Shown: positions 1-9,089 of the stretch, in pieces | Numbering within the stretch: the stretch's first letter is position 1 | How the letters are laid out: each line of letters starts with the position of its first letter | Source of the DNA: Victivallales bacterium | GTDB lineage: Bacteria; Verrucomicrobiota; Lentisphaeria; Victivallales; GWF2-38-69 | Direction: 5' to 3' | DNA length: 62,184 nucleotides | Assembly (NCBI GenBank): GCA_021733985.1 | Contig: JAIPJT010000011.1 | Location: 1-62,184, forward strand | Program-made: the position numbers and the translations under genes | The notes under the pieces: generated by a model | What the model was told of the DNA's origin: nothing | The model's database searches: none | What the model saw: the letters and a program-made list of their open reading frames with translations, nothing else

Positions 1-171
1 CTGCAATTAAGCACGAACAAGCTGAAGCTTGAACTCCAACATTTTGATTTTTAATCGCACCAAAAAAATCTTCGTTTAAAAAATAACGATAAAAGTCTAA
101 TTATAAAGCCTATAGATGTTTTCGTTCAATCACTAAATACCCATTTTAATAAATGGACGACCACTATACCT

Positions 172-735
172 ATGCAGACAATTAAAAAAGAAATAAGAAA
201 AAATATTCTTGAAGAACGGAAGAAACTTGCTTTGGAACAAGTAAAAGTTAAAAGCAGGAAGATAGTTGATTTAATTATCAGCAGCCGGCCTTTTAAAGAG
301 TCAAGATTTATTACATGCTATTATCCGTTCAGGAACGAAGTAGATCTGCTTCCGCTTCTTGAACAAACAAATAAAACCCTACTTTTCCCTAAAGTAGTCA
401 AAGGCCAAAAAGAGCTGGATTTTTATATAGCCGGAAGCCTGAATGATTTTGAGGCGGGAGTCTGGGGTATAATGGAGCCCCGTAAAGGCCTGCCTAAAAT
501 ACCCATCCCCGAAATTGACCTGTTTCTGGTGCCGGGTGTAGCATTTTCAGGAACAGGAGAACGTGTCGGATACGGTGGCGGATATTATGACAGCACTCTT
601 ATAAAACGCCGCAGAAGCTGCCCTGCCCTGGGCGTTTGTTTTGATATTCAAATTGTAGAACCGGGGTTCTCTGATGAATGGGATCAGAAGCTTGACTGTT
701 TAATCAGCGAATCAGGAACTCTGAGGTTTACGTGA
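172..735 (+). CDS. ygfA: 5-formyltetrahydrofolate cyclo-ligase
   Basis: Cytosolic enzyme that uses ATP to convert 5-formyl-THF to 5,10-methenyl-THF and so returns stored folate to one-carbon metabolism. The 187-residue length is normal for the family. Visible signatures are the basic N-terminal helix (RKNILEERKKL), FRNEVD at residues 53-58 and the glycine-rich ATP/phosphate block GERVGYGGGYYD at 129-140. The ATG has no clear Shine-Dalgarno, and a small hairpin (141-156) lies just upstream, so translation may be weak. Its 3' end overlaps the convergent cusA gene by 24 nt, which makes the two transcripts antisense at their ends. Product assignment is secure; biological linkage to cusA is not implied. 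Confidence 0.93.
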   Translation: MQTIKKEIRKNILEERKKLALEQVKVKSRKIVDLIISSRPFKESRFITCYYPFRNEVDLLPLLEQTNKTLLFPKVVKGQKELDFYIAGSLNDFEAGVWGIMEPRKGLPKIPIPEIDLFLVPGVAFSGTGERVGYGGGYYDSTLIKRRRSCPALGVCFDIQIVEPGFSDEWDQKLDCLISESGTLRFT

Positions 736-3700
736 TTTTTTGCGAATTTTCCGTTCTTCTCTGAAAGAATAGAGCACCGGGACCATAAGTGTTGTAATAA
801 TCTGAAAGATCATCCCTCCGAAAACAGGAACAGCCATAGGTACCATAACATCGGAACCTCTTCCAACAGAGGATAATATCGGAATCAGTGCAAGGACAGT
901 TGTAGCTGTAGTCATCAGACAGGCTTTAATTCTTCTGTTACCGGCATGCATAATATTTTCATGAACTCCTTCTATATTCTGCGGAGTTTTTGCAATAAAA
1001 GTTTCTTTTACATAAGTTGCAAGAATTACTCCGTTATCGGTCGCTATTCCGAAAAGAGCCAGGAACCCCACCCATACAGCTACGCTTAAATTGATTGTCT
1101 GCATATGAAAAAGCTCCCTTAAGTTTACTCCTAAAATGCTGAAATTCATAAACCAGGGCTGTCCGTAAAGCCACAGCATAATAAAACCTCCGCACCATGC
1201 GAGAGCAATTCCGGAAAATACAAATGTAGAAACAGTTACAGACTTAAACTGGAAATAAAGTATGATAAAAATCAGGACAAGTACAAACGGTATAATAATT
1301 AAAAGCCTTTTAGCCGCCCTTATCTGGTTTTCATAATTCCCTGCAAACCTGTAGGTTACCTTTTGAGGCAAAGTTACAGTTCCTTTTTCCAGGGCTCTTT
1401 TAATAGCAGTCTTTGCATGTTCTACAACATTTACTTCAGCATGCTTCTCTTTTTTATCAAAGAAAACATAGTTTACCAGGAAACCATCTTCACTTGTAAT
1501 GTTCTGCGGTCCTCTTCTGAATTTAAATTCGGCCAGCTGTCCGAGCGGTATATGCTGGTTATCGGAAGTTGTAATTAAAACTTTTCTTAATGCTTCTATA
1601 TTATCCCGAAGTTCACGCATATAGCGGATACGGACAGGGTAACGTTCCCTGCCCTCAACAGTTGTTGTAACTACTTTGCCTCCGATTGCGGCCTCAATTT
1701 CATCAAGGACATATTCAAGTTTAAGGCCGTATCTGGCAATAGTATCTCTCTTAACATCTATTTCCAGGTAAGGTTTTCCTATGATCCTGTTGGCAAAAAC
1801 AGTTTTCGCCCTTATAGAGGGGACTTTCTTTAATACCTTTTCTATTTCATAAGCGGCCTTTTCAATATCTTTTAGATTCATCCCTTTAATAACTACACCG
1901 AGCGGAGCTCTCATCCCGCTTTGTAGCATAACAATCCTTGTCTCTATCGGCTGTAACTTCGGTGAGGAAGTAACTCCGGGCATATTTGCCGCTTTCACAA
2001 TTTCCTCCCAGATGTCATCAGGAGAATTTATACCATGCCAGTATTTTCTTCCGGGATTTAAAGCCGGCAGAAGTTCGGGACGCCACTGTCTGAATACGTT
2101 ACCTCCGCCATCGGGAATAAGGTTACCGTTTTTATCCCTGATAAATTTTCCTTTGACAATATACGGTTTCCCGTCCGGTGCCGTGATTTTTTTTCCATCA
2201 GCATTCCTGAAATAGTCTTTTTGGTTAGGCTCGTATTTAAATCTTAAGTAGCGGCCGTTTTTATTTGACAGATATTTCTGTTTATAGTTGATAATTGTTT
2301 CTATCATTGACAATGGAGCTGGATCTAAGGCTGTATCAGCCCTGCCGGCTTTACCCACACAATCTGTTATTTCAGGTATTCGATTTATCAGAATATCCTG
2401 TTTTGTTAGGATTTTGTTCACTTCTCCTATAGAAGCATTAGGCATCAGTGACGGCATAAGCAGGAAAGAACCTTCATCCAGTGAGGGCATGAATTCTTCT
2501 CCTAAACCCGGAAAAAGTTTATCCATATCCGCTGCAAAACCGGATTCCCCAACTTGTTTAGGAAAAACAGAAAACAGTGGTTTTATTCCGAACCAGGACA
2601 ACAGCCCCAGCAGGACAATGCATAAAGGAATTATTGAAAAGATTTTTTTATGCTTGAGGCAGAAGTTTAACATACCGGTATAGCCTTTTTCGAACAAATA
2701 ATATAAAAAGAGAAAAAAAGCTATAGGAATAACAGCAAACAGCATATTTACAGCAAAGCTTCTATCATAACCTACCGGATGCCAGTGAAAAGCAAGTATA
2801 ACCATGACAATGGCGGGTATAATCAGATAGTTTAATCTCCTGATTAAAGACTTTATCCTTTCAGGAGCAAACTTTAACAGTATATCAAATAAGATAACCA
2901 AAAGTAATAATATAGAAATAATACTGCTGAAGCTCCAGGCCAGCACGGCTATAAAAATGAGCAGGATATAATAACATACTTTTATTATACCTGACTTTTT
3001 AAATTTTATATACTTAAAAAGAATATGCGCAGCCGGGGGGATAATAAAAAGTGATATAAAACATGCGGCCGCCAACGTGAAAGTTTTTGTAAAAGCCAAT
3101 GGTCTGAAAAGCTTACCTTCAGCATACTGCAGCATAAATACAGGAAGAAAACTTATAATTGTGGTTGTTACAGAAGTTAGAATCGCTGATGAAACTTCCG
3201 AAGAGGCCTCATAGATTATACGGGAAAAAGACTTCTCTTCAGGAGCATTTTTCATATGTTTTACTATATTCTCACATATAACTATACCCATATCAACTAC
3301 AGTGCCGATAGCTATCGCTATACCGGATAGTGCAACAATATTGGCGTCTACATTAAATATTTTCATCAGTATAAATGCAAACAGGACCGACACCGGAAGA
3401 AGAGCTGATATCAATCCTGCAATTTTCAGCTGTCTTATCATTAGCAGAATGACTATTACAGCTACAAGAATCTCTTCAAAAAGTGCCGAATTCAGTGTCC
3501 CCAGAGTCTCATATATCAGTCCGCTTCTGTCATAGAAAGGCACAATTTTTACCTGCGAAACGGTTCCGTCAGATAAGGTCTTCTTGGGAAGTGACGGAGA
3601 TACCTCTTTAATCTTTTCTTTCAGCCTGTTTATTACCCGCAGCGGGTTTTCACCGTATCTTACAATAACTACACCGCCAACTACTTCAGCTCCTTCTTTA

Positions 3701-4578
3701 TTAAGAATTCCTCTTCTGTAGGCAGGCCCTAAATGTACTTCTGCTATATTTTTTATATAAACGGGCGTGTGGTCAACCTCACAAACTACACTGTTTTCTA
3801 TATCCTGTATACTCTCAATATATCCGAGGCCTCTTATAAGATATTCGGCACCGTTAACCTCAAGAGTATTAATCCCTATATCTTTATTGGCATTTTTCAC
3901 TGCACTGTAGACATCTTTAAGGCTTATGTCGTAAGCCCGCATTGCGTCCGGATTGAGGTCTATCTGATATTCCTTTACATAACCGCCTACAGAGGCAACC
4001 TCGCTAACACCCTCAGTAGAAAGCAGTGCATATCTAACAATCCAGTCCTGTATCGAACGAAGCTCATCCAAATCCCAGCCTCCTGTGGGATTGCCTTTTT
4101 TATCGATACCCTCAAGGGTATACCAGAAAACCTGTCCTAAAGCAGTCGCATCAGGCCCTAATTTAGGATTAACTCCGGCAGGGAGCAAATTTGTCGGAAG
4201 ACTGTTAAGTTTTTCAAGAATTCTGGTTCTGCTCCAGTAGAAATCCACATCATCCTCAAAGATTATATATATTACAGAAAAACCGAACATAGAACTTCCC
4301 CGGACTGTTTTTATACCCGGAAGCCCCATCAGGTTGGTCACAAGTGGATAAGTTATCTGGTCTTCAATATCTCTTGGAGAGCGTCCTTTCCATTCAGTAA
4401 ATACAATTTGCTGGTTTTCACCGATATCCGGGATAGCATCAACAGCTACAGGTTTTCTCTCAATGCCTATATTCCAATCGAATGGTGCAACATAAACTCC
4501 AAGCAGTATAATTATCAGCAATAAGCAGAGGACCACAAATTTATTATCCAGGCAGTATTTGATGAGTTTATTAAGCAT
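712..4578 (-). CDS. cusA: CusA/CzcA-family heavy-metal RND efflux permease
   Basis: Inner-membrane proton-driven permease of a tripartite metal exporter. At 1288 residues it is about 240 longer than E. coli CusA. It begins MLNKLIKYCLDNKF, as CusA proteins do, followed by a membrane segment and a long periplasmic loop. Three methionine contexts known to bind Cu(I)/Ag(I) in CusA are present: LLMPS, PAPLSMIET and IVMLQSGM. The extra length lies partly in additional hydrophobic segments after the first transmembrane bundle and partly in a hydrophilic insert around NPGRKYWHG...SPDDIW, a style I associate with planctomycete and verrucomicrobial CusA (recollection, not searched). The stop overlaps the convergent folate gene. 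It lies downstream of cusB, separated by 232 nt with strong inverted repeats. Cu/Ag specificity is inferred from the methionines; Zn/Co/Cd is less likely. Confidence 0.93.
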   Translation of the reverse strand: MLNKLIKYCLDNKFVVLCLLLIIILLGVYVAPFDWNIGIERKPVAVDAIPDIGENQQIVFTEWKGRSPRDIEDQITYPLVTNLMGLPGIKTVRGSSMFGFSVIYIIFEDDVDFYWSRTRILEKLNSLPTNLLPAGVNPKLGPDATALGQVFWYTLEGIDKKGNPTGGWDLDELRSIQDWIVRYALLSTEGVSEVASVGGYVKEYQIDLNPDAMRAYDISLKDVYSAVKNANKDIGINTLEVNGAEYLIRGLGYIESIQDIENSVVCEVDHTPVYIKNIAEVHLGPAYRRGILNKEGAEVVGGVVIVRYGENPLRVINRLKEKIKEVSPSLPKKTLSDGTVSQVKIVPFYDRSGLIYETLGTLNSALFEEILVAVIVILLMIRQLKIAGLISALLPVSVLFAFILMKIFNVDANIVALSGIAIAIGTVVDMGIVICENIVKHMKNAPEEKSFSRIIYEASSEVSSAILTSVTTTIISFLPVFMLQYAEGKLFRPLAFTKTFTLAAACFISLFIIPPAAHILFKYIKFKKSGIIKVCYYILLIFIAVLAWSFSSIISILLLLVILFDILLKFAPERIKSLIRRLNYLIIPAIVMVILAFHWHPVGYDRSFAVNMLFAVIPIAFFLFLYYLFEKGYTGMLNFCLKHKKIFSIIPLCIVLLGLLSWFGIKPLFSVFPKQVGESGFAADMDKLFPGLGEEFMPSLDEGSFLLMPSLMPNASIGEVNKILTKQDILINRIPEITDCVGKAGRADTALDPAPLSMIETIINYKQKYLSNKNGRYLRFKYEPNQKDYFRNADGKKITAPDGKPYIVKGKFIRDKNGNLIPDGGGNVFRQWRPELLPALNPGRKYWHGINSPDDIWEEIVKAANMPGVTSSPKLQPIETRIVMLQSGMRAPLGVVIKGMNLKDIEKAAYEIEKVLKKVPSIRAKTVFANRIIGKPYLEIDVKRDTIARYGLKLEYVLDEIEAAIGGKVVTTTVEGRERYPVRIRYMRELRDNIEALRKVLITTSDNQHIPLGQLAEFKFRRGPQNITSEDGFLVNYVFFDKKEKHAEVNVVEHAKTAIKRALEKGTVTLPQKVTYRFAGNYENQIRAAKRLLIIIPFVLVLIFIILYFQFKSVTVSTFVFSGIALAWCGGFIMLWLYGQPWFMNFSILGVNLRELFHMQTINLSVAVWVGFLALFGIATDNGVILATYVKETFIAKTPQNIEGVHENIMHAGNRRIKACLMTTATTVLALIPILSSVGRGSDVMVPMAVPVFGGMIFQIITTLMVPVLYSFREERKIRKKSRKPQSS

Positions 4579-4625
4579 AGTCTATTAAATCCTCTCTTCT
4601 TTGTAAATCAATATCATTGAATTAA

Positions 4626-4750
4626 GGATTATGCATTCGGAATCATCAGCCGTCGTACAGAAGTTGCTGTACTATGACCGACACAGAAGGATTGATTTCC
4701 TCCACAGAATACAGAATTCGTGGTGGAGGGAACCAGCCCCCCTGATTCCG
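4626..4750. repeat. structured inverted-repeat segment between cusB and cusA
   Basis: A closing stem CGGAATCA (4638-4645) pairs perfectly with TGATTCCG (4743-4750). Inside are two hairpins: GTACAG/CTGTAC at 4655-4672 with a 6-nt loop, and an arm at 4697-4732 whose nine-base left side TTCCTCCAC pairs with the right side apart from one bulged G. The result looks like a three-way junction. It starts with GGATTATGCAT, a string also found on the minus strand near 61917. It could be a small RNA, an operon-internal regulatory structure or a mobile-element remnant; the sequence does not decide. Confidence 0.55.
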
Positions 4751-4810
4751 TGAACGCGGCAAAATCAATAATTTTGTTTTAATTCAACGGCATTGATATG
4801 TAAGTGGTTA

Positions 4811-6682
4811 TTATTGCTGTTTTAAATTCCCGCATTTTTTCATAGTATTCCCAAAATAAGGATTTGCAACGGGCTTCTCATCCTGATACCAGTAGGCCCC
4901 TTTATTATTAAAGGCCATACTGCATTCGTAACAATATGTTTTTCTTCCCGTTATGGATGGCAGCCCTTTTAACAATGGACTTAATGTTGCGGTCAAGCTG
5001 AAAAATCCCTTTCTGAAACTTTTGATTTCTACTGTTTTGTCAAGGCCTTTTACGGTTTTTAAAATTTCAGCAATTTTGACTTTAGCAGTTTTGTTAAATT
5101 CTCTCTTTTCAGTTTCATCTAATGATAAGATATAATCTTTAAATAATTTCGCATTTTTTTCAGCAGCCTTGAAATTATCATCCGCCAACAGTTTTTGTAA
5201 ATCAAAATAAAAATTTGATACAGCAGTTACAGTTCTTTTCGCGGTCTTACTCGTTTCCGCATTATTTTGTTCTTTATTATCAACGTTCAGCAAAGACATC
5301 ATCCCTGCATTGCCGGTTTTTATCTGAAGTTCACTGTCAATGCTGAAGCTGCCTTTAGTAACAACTTCCTCTCCCTGTTTCAAACCTTTTTCGACAATAT
5401 AATAATTCCCGGCTTTAGGGCCGAGAGTGACTTCCCTGGCCATATAAGTTCCCGGTTGCATTTTTACATATACGATCGCCCTGTCCCCTGTAATGAGAGG
5501 CGCTGATGCCGGAATAACAAGCGGCAGTTCATCTCCGCCGGAATCTCCCTTATAAAAATCTAATTTTGAAGCAGGAATTAAGTCCATTCCGCAAATATCA
5601 CATTTACCGGGCCTGTCTTTAATAATCTGCGGATGCATAGGGCTTATCCACTTACCTTTTAAAGATTCAGAGAGCACTTTACCACCGGCCCCTAACTGGA
5701 TATAAACTTTTGCCTCAGCAAACATTTCAGGTTTAAGAAGCTTTTTACTGTTATCTACAATTACTCTCGCTTTAGCTGTTCGTGTTTTATCGTCCAGTAC
5801 AGGCTCAATAAAAACAATTTCTCCCTCAAATTCTTTTCCGGGTAAACCGTCCACAGTAAACACAACCTTCTGGCCGTATCTCAGAAAAGGCAGATCCATT
5901 TCATAGGCATCTAAATCCAGCCAAAGCTGAGTTAAATCTGAAATCTCAAAAAAAGGATCACCCTTTTTAAAATACTGGCCCTCAACTATATTTTTTTTGA
6001 GGATAGTTCCGTTTATTGGGGCATAAACAACAACGGTATCTTTAATTTTCCCTCTTTTCATAATTTTATTTATCTGATTTTTAGTAAAACCAAGAACACG
6101 CATCTTATTCAGTACAGAGCTGTAAGTTTTAAGAAAGCTTCTTTTCCTTTCCGGATTATCAGTCCGCTGAGCTTTCCGATAGGCATTTTTTGCTATAAGT
6201 ATTTCCTGTTGGTTGACATACACGTCTGCTCCAAAGACTTCAGCCAGGTGAGTCCCTTTTTCTACAAATAATCCGGTGTAATTTGCAAACAGTTTTTCCA
6301 CTCGTCCATTGAAGTGTGCAACTATCTTTGCGGATACTGTCTCATCATAATCGAGTTTACCGGTGAGGTTCAGCATAAAAGCAACTTTTTTACGCATTAC
6401 TTTAGATGTCTGGACCTCAGAAAGTTTCTCTGCATAACTCGAAAGTTTTAATTCGCCCCTATTGCTTTCCATTTTCTGCTGTGTCTTTTCCATTGGAATC
6501 AAATCCATAGAGCAGATAGGGCATTTCCCGGGTTTATCTCTTTTGATCTGAGGATGCATTGAGCATGTCCATATTTGTCCGTTATCGCCTTCAATTTCAG
6601 CAAAAACCGGACAAACAGCAGTATTAACTACAGTCAATGTGATTAAAATCAAATATAGAAGAACAGTCTTTTTATAAAACAT
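4811..6682 (-). CDS. cusB: CusB-like periplasmic adaptor with two heavy-metal-binding domains
   Basis: Periplasmic membrane-fusion subunit linking CusA to an outer-membrane channel. The start is placed at the internal ATG (6682), which follows AAAGG and begins a typical signal peptide ending CPVFA at residue 28; a longer reading exists but lacks this logic. A small metal-binding domain (TCSMHP...CPICSMDLIP, residues 39-63) precedes the barrel-sandwich/lipoyl region (about 115-250) and beta-barrel. A second copy (PMHP...CDICGMDLIP, about 348-370) is inserted after the beta-barrel, which is uncommon. The C-terminus (about 488-623) resembles a DUF3347-type metal-binding domain and ends with C584xxC587 and YQDEKPVANPYFG. 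No TolC-like gene is in the window. Confidence 0.92.
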   Translation of the reverse strand: MFYKKTVLLYLILITLTVVNTAVCPVFAEIEGDNGQIWTCSMHPQIKRDKPGKCPICSMDLIPMEKTQQKMESNRGELKLSSYAEKLSEVQTSKVMRKKVAFMLNLTGKLDYDETVSAKIVAHFNGRVEKLFANYTGLFVEKGTHLAEVFGADVYVNQQEILIAKNAYRKAQRTDNPERKRSFLKTYSSVLNKMRVLGFTKNQINKIMKRGKIKDTVVVYAPINGTILKKNIVEGQYFKKGDPFFEISDLTQLWLDLDAYEMDLPFLRYGQKVVFTVDGLPGKEFEGEIVFIEPVLDDKTRTAKARVIVDNSKKLLKPEMFAEAKVYIQLGAGGKVLSESLKGKWISPMHPQIIKDRPGKCDICGMDLIPASKLDFYKGDSGGDELPLVIPASAPLITGDRAIVYVKMQPGTYMAREVTLGPKAGNYYIVEKGLKQGEEVVTKGSFSIDSELQIKTGNAGMMSLLNVDNKEQNNAETSKTAKRTVTAVSNFYFDLQKLLADDNFKAAEKNAKLFKDYILSLDETEKREFNKTAKVKIAEILKTVKGLDKTVEIKSFRKGFFSLTATLSPLLKGLPSITGRKTYCYECSMAFNNKGAYWYQDEKPVANPYFGNTMKKCGNLKQQ

Positions 6683-6704
6683 TTTTTTACCTTTCAGTAT
6701 TTTT

Positions 6705-6733
6705 ATAAACAATTTTAGTTCGGCGAATGTCAA
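6705..6733 (-). promoter_or_regulatory. possible promoter of the cus operon
   Basis: On the minus strand TTGACA (6728-6733) is followed after 17 nt by GTTTAT within a T/A-rich run, upstream of the AAAGG ribosome-binding site of cusB. The -35 match is perfect and the -10 match is weak, so this is a tentative call. Confidence 0.3.
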
Positions 6734-6863
6734 ATTACAATAGTTAATTAAGCCATTTAAACTTATCGGCAGTTTGTCAAAAATGCTTCAAGGCGCGGTC
6801 TATCCCCTGATATCACAACTGAAGTTTCGGGTTTCAAATTGTTTCTATTTTCCATAATTCGCG

Positions 6864-7143
6864 TTAACCTGATCTATTCATAAAAAAGTGAAAAAATGAT
6901 ATTAGTTATTTATTATAAGGTTGTTATATTTTTTCATGCGAAAAACTTTGTTTTTCTTAGTTTTTTTCACTTTTTTACCAAAAGTGTGCCGGTTTTACCG
7001 TATCTACTTCGTTAACTGCAACCCAAGTGCTGTCGTATGGCTGGTATGCAGTACAAAGTACATACCTGTCAGTGGACGGCACATGGCTTCGTTTTGTTGC
7101 CTTGTAGCTACAGCAAATCCGACACATGAATAATTCAGGTTAA
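6864..7143. mobile_element. 280-bp element with 18-bp terminal inverted repeats, transposase-less
   Basis: TTAACCTGATCTATTCAT at the left end (6864-6881) and the reverse complement of TTAACCTGAATTATTCAT at the right end (7126-7143) match at 16 of 18 positions. The flanks TTCGCG and TTGGCG may be a degraded target duplication. Inside is a nested hairpin: GCAAC/GTTGC (7018-7022/7096-7100), GTGCTGTC/GACGGCAC (7027-7034/7075-7082, one G-U pair) and GGTATG/CATACC (7043-7048/7061-7066). A 70-codon reading frame inside has no recognisable domain and no good ribosome-binding site. This explains the gene-free stretch between cusB and nadA. It fits a MITE or decayed insertion sequence. Confidence 0.6.
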
Positions 7144-7190
7144 TTGGCGTAATCTGCGGACAAACCTTTTTTAAATTTTAATTTTTCTGC

Positions 7191-8096
7191 TCACTCTAAC
7201 ATTTTTAAAATCGGGCGCTTTGCATTTTTGATGGTTTGTTCGTCAAGTTCTATTTTGTACTGCATATTTTCAAGTGAATACAGGATATCCTCAAGTTCTA
7301 TCATTTTCATATTCATACATACGGCCTGTTCAGAAATCGGTATAAACTGTTTTTCGGGATTTTCCTTCTGAAGCCTGTAGATCATCCCTATTTCTGTTCC
7401 TATGATAAACTGTTTTGCCTCCGATTCCCTGACATATCTCAGCATCCCTGAAGTACTCAATGCCGCATCAGCCATATCAACTACTTCCGGCAGGCATTCA
7501 AGGTGGACGACTGTCTCCGCATCCGGAAACTCTTTTCCCTTTCTTTCGATCATTTCAGATGTAATTCTCATATGTGTAGGACAAAAACCGTCCCACAATA
7601 TCATTTCCCGGTTTAACTTTTTTGCTATATTGGCTCCCAGGTTTTTATCAGGCAGAAAAATAATCTGTTTGTTTACAGGTATCCCGGCTGTTATTTTTTC
7701 TGCATTGCCGGAAGTACAGCATATATCAACTTCGGTTTTCAGATCCGCTGTGCTGTTTACATAACAGACAGCAACAGCTCCGGGATACTTTTTTTTGAAC
7801 TCTTTAAGTTCTGCCGAGGATGCCATGTCGGCCATAGGGCAGCCGGACTCCTTTACAGGGTGCAGGACCGTTTTTTCGGGAGAAAGTATTTTTGCGGTTT
7901 CAGCCATAAATTTCACTCCGGCAAAAACAATTACCTTTTCCGGGATATCAGCGGCCTTACGGCTCAGTTCCAGAGAGTCACCGCAAAAATCAGCTACTTC
8001 CTGTACTTCACCGAGAACATAGTTATGTGCAAGAATAATTGCATTTTTCTCTTTTTTTAATTCAAATATTTTATTTTTAATTGATTCTGTATTCAT
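7191..8096 (-). CDS. nadA: quinolinate synthase A
   Basis: Cytosolic [4Fe-4S] enzyme condensing iminoaspartate with dihydroxyacetone phosphate to quinolinate in de novo NAD synthesis. The 301-residue length matches the short NadA type. Cluster ligands are C86 (ESGCPMADM), C172 (DGFCPTH) and C260 (QAVCMNMK), with the spacing of roughly 86-88 residues seen in characterised NadA. The HNY motif near residue 24 and CYVNS at 111 are also present. It starts 17 nt after cysE and has a GAGG ribosome-binding site, so it is probably last in the ornithine-cyclodeaminase/mnmA/cysE operon. Neither nadB nor nadC is in the window. Co-transcription with sulfur genes is sensible because the enzyme depends on an Fe-S cluster. 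Confidence 0.95.
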   Translation of the reverse strand: MNTESIKNKIFELKKEKNAIILAHNYVLGEVQEVADFCGDSLELSRKAADIPEKVIVFAGVKFMAETAKILSPEKTVLHPVKESGCPMADMASSAELKEFKKKYPGAVAVCYVNSTADLKTEVDICCTSGNAEKITAGIPVNKQIIFLPDKNLGANIAKKLNREMILWDGFCPTHMRITSEMIERKGKEFPDAETVVHLECLPEVVDMADAALSTSGMLRYVRESEAKQFIIGTEIGMIYRLQKENPEKQFIPISEQAVCMNMKMIELEDILYSLENMQYKIELDEQTIKNAKRPILKMLE

Positions 8097-8113
8097 TTTA
8101 CCTCAGCAATTAA

Positions 8114-9046
8114 TTATTTAGTTTTTACTTTCAACTCCGGTTTAGGTATAGTTAATACAGTATTGGGCGAAATGCTTTCAGTAAGCCACACGTTCCCTCC
8201 AATAACCGAATCATGCCCAATCGTTATATCGCCGAGAACTGTCGCACCTGAATAAACTGTCACATTATCCTCCAGTGTCGGATGCCGCTTAATTCCTTTA
8301 ACGATATTACCGTTCTCATCTTTAGGAAAAGAGAGAGCCCCGAGCGTAACGCCCTGATAAATCTTTACATTATCACCAATGTTTGCTGTTTCACCTATGA
8401 CAACCCCGGCACCGTGATCTATAAAAAAATTATTGCCGAGTTTTGCTCCGGGATGAATATCTATTCCGGTATCCGAGTAAGCCAGAGAAGCCATCATCCT
8501 CGGCAGAAGAGGAATCCCGGCAGAATACAGTTCATGGGCAACCCTGTGGACTGTTACCGTATATATACCGGGATAACTCAAAATAATTTCCTCAAAACTT
8601 TTTGCAGCCGGATCGCCTTCGTAGGCCGCCACAACATCATTCTTTAAGGTGTTTCTTATTTCAGGCAGTTTTTTGATTAAATTAGCGGCGGTATCATCGG
8701 CCTGCTTATAAATATCGCACTCACTGCATTTGTTTATAGTGCAGTGATACCGCAATGACCTTGTTATCTGCCTGGAAAGCTCTATATAGACCCTTGAAAC
8801 AATATCACCGATAAAATAATGCGCATTTTCCAAATTGATTATCTTTTTTTCCGCAAAACCCGGAAAAATTATTTCTCTTATATCTTTTAAGATCAATGCT
8901 ATTTCTTTTCTGCTCGGTAAATTTATCCCTGCAATATGATTTATACCCTGCATATTTTTATAAGATGAGCTGAGTTCATTTATTACTTCTGGAATAAAAT
9001 TTGCCGGTATCTTTCGTTTTATACATTCTTCTGAACAATTTTCCAT
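8114..9046 (-). CDS. cysE: serine O-acetyltransferase
   Basis: Makes O-acetylserine from serine and acetyl-CoA, the substrate of CysK. The 310-residue form has an N-terminal helical part (1-170, with CTINKCSECDIY) and a left-handed beta-helix of hexapeptide repeats (about 180-300). Active-site blocks DIHPGAKLG and DHGAGVVIGE are intact. The ATG at 9046 is chosen because it follows GGAAGTGATTATT; an upstream GTG in frame would add only three residues. The gene lies between mnmA and nadA in a leftward operon. The long N-terminus resembles the EpsC/plant-type SATs rather than the short E. coli type. Confidence 0.93.
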   Translation of the reverse strand: MENCSEECIKRKIPANFIPEVINELSSSYKNMQGINHIAGINLPSRKEIALILKDIREIIFPGFAEKKIINLENAHYFIGDIVSRVYIELSRQITRSLRYHCTINKCSECDIYKQADDTAANLIKKLPEIRNTLKNDVVAAYEGDPAAKSFEEIILSYPGIYTVTVHRVAHELYSAGIPLLPRMMASLAYSDTGIDIHPGAKLGNNFFIDHGAGVVIGETANIGDNVKIYQGVTLGALSFPKDENGNIVKGIKRHPTLEDNVTVYSGATVLGDITIGHDSVIGGNVWLTESISPNTVLTIPKPELKVKTK

Positions 9047-9089
9047 AATAATCACTTCCTTTCGATTTATTTAGTGTCAGGATCGTTTT

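Noticed and set aside
4720-4750. tRNA-like 3' end (GGTTCCCTCCACCA on the minus strand)
   Set aside because: No cloverleaf can be built around it; the strings belong to the inverted repeats.
6921-7133. A 70-codon plus-strand frame within the 280-bp element
   Set aside because: No domain or good start signal, and it coincides with a nested hairpin, so coding is unlikely.
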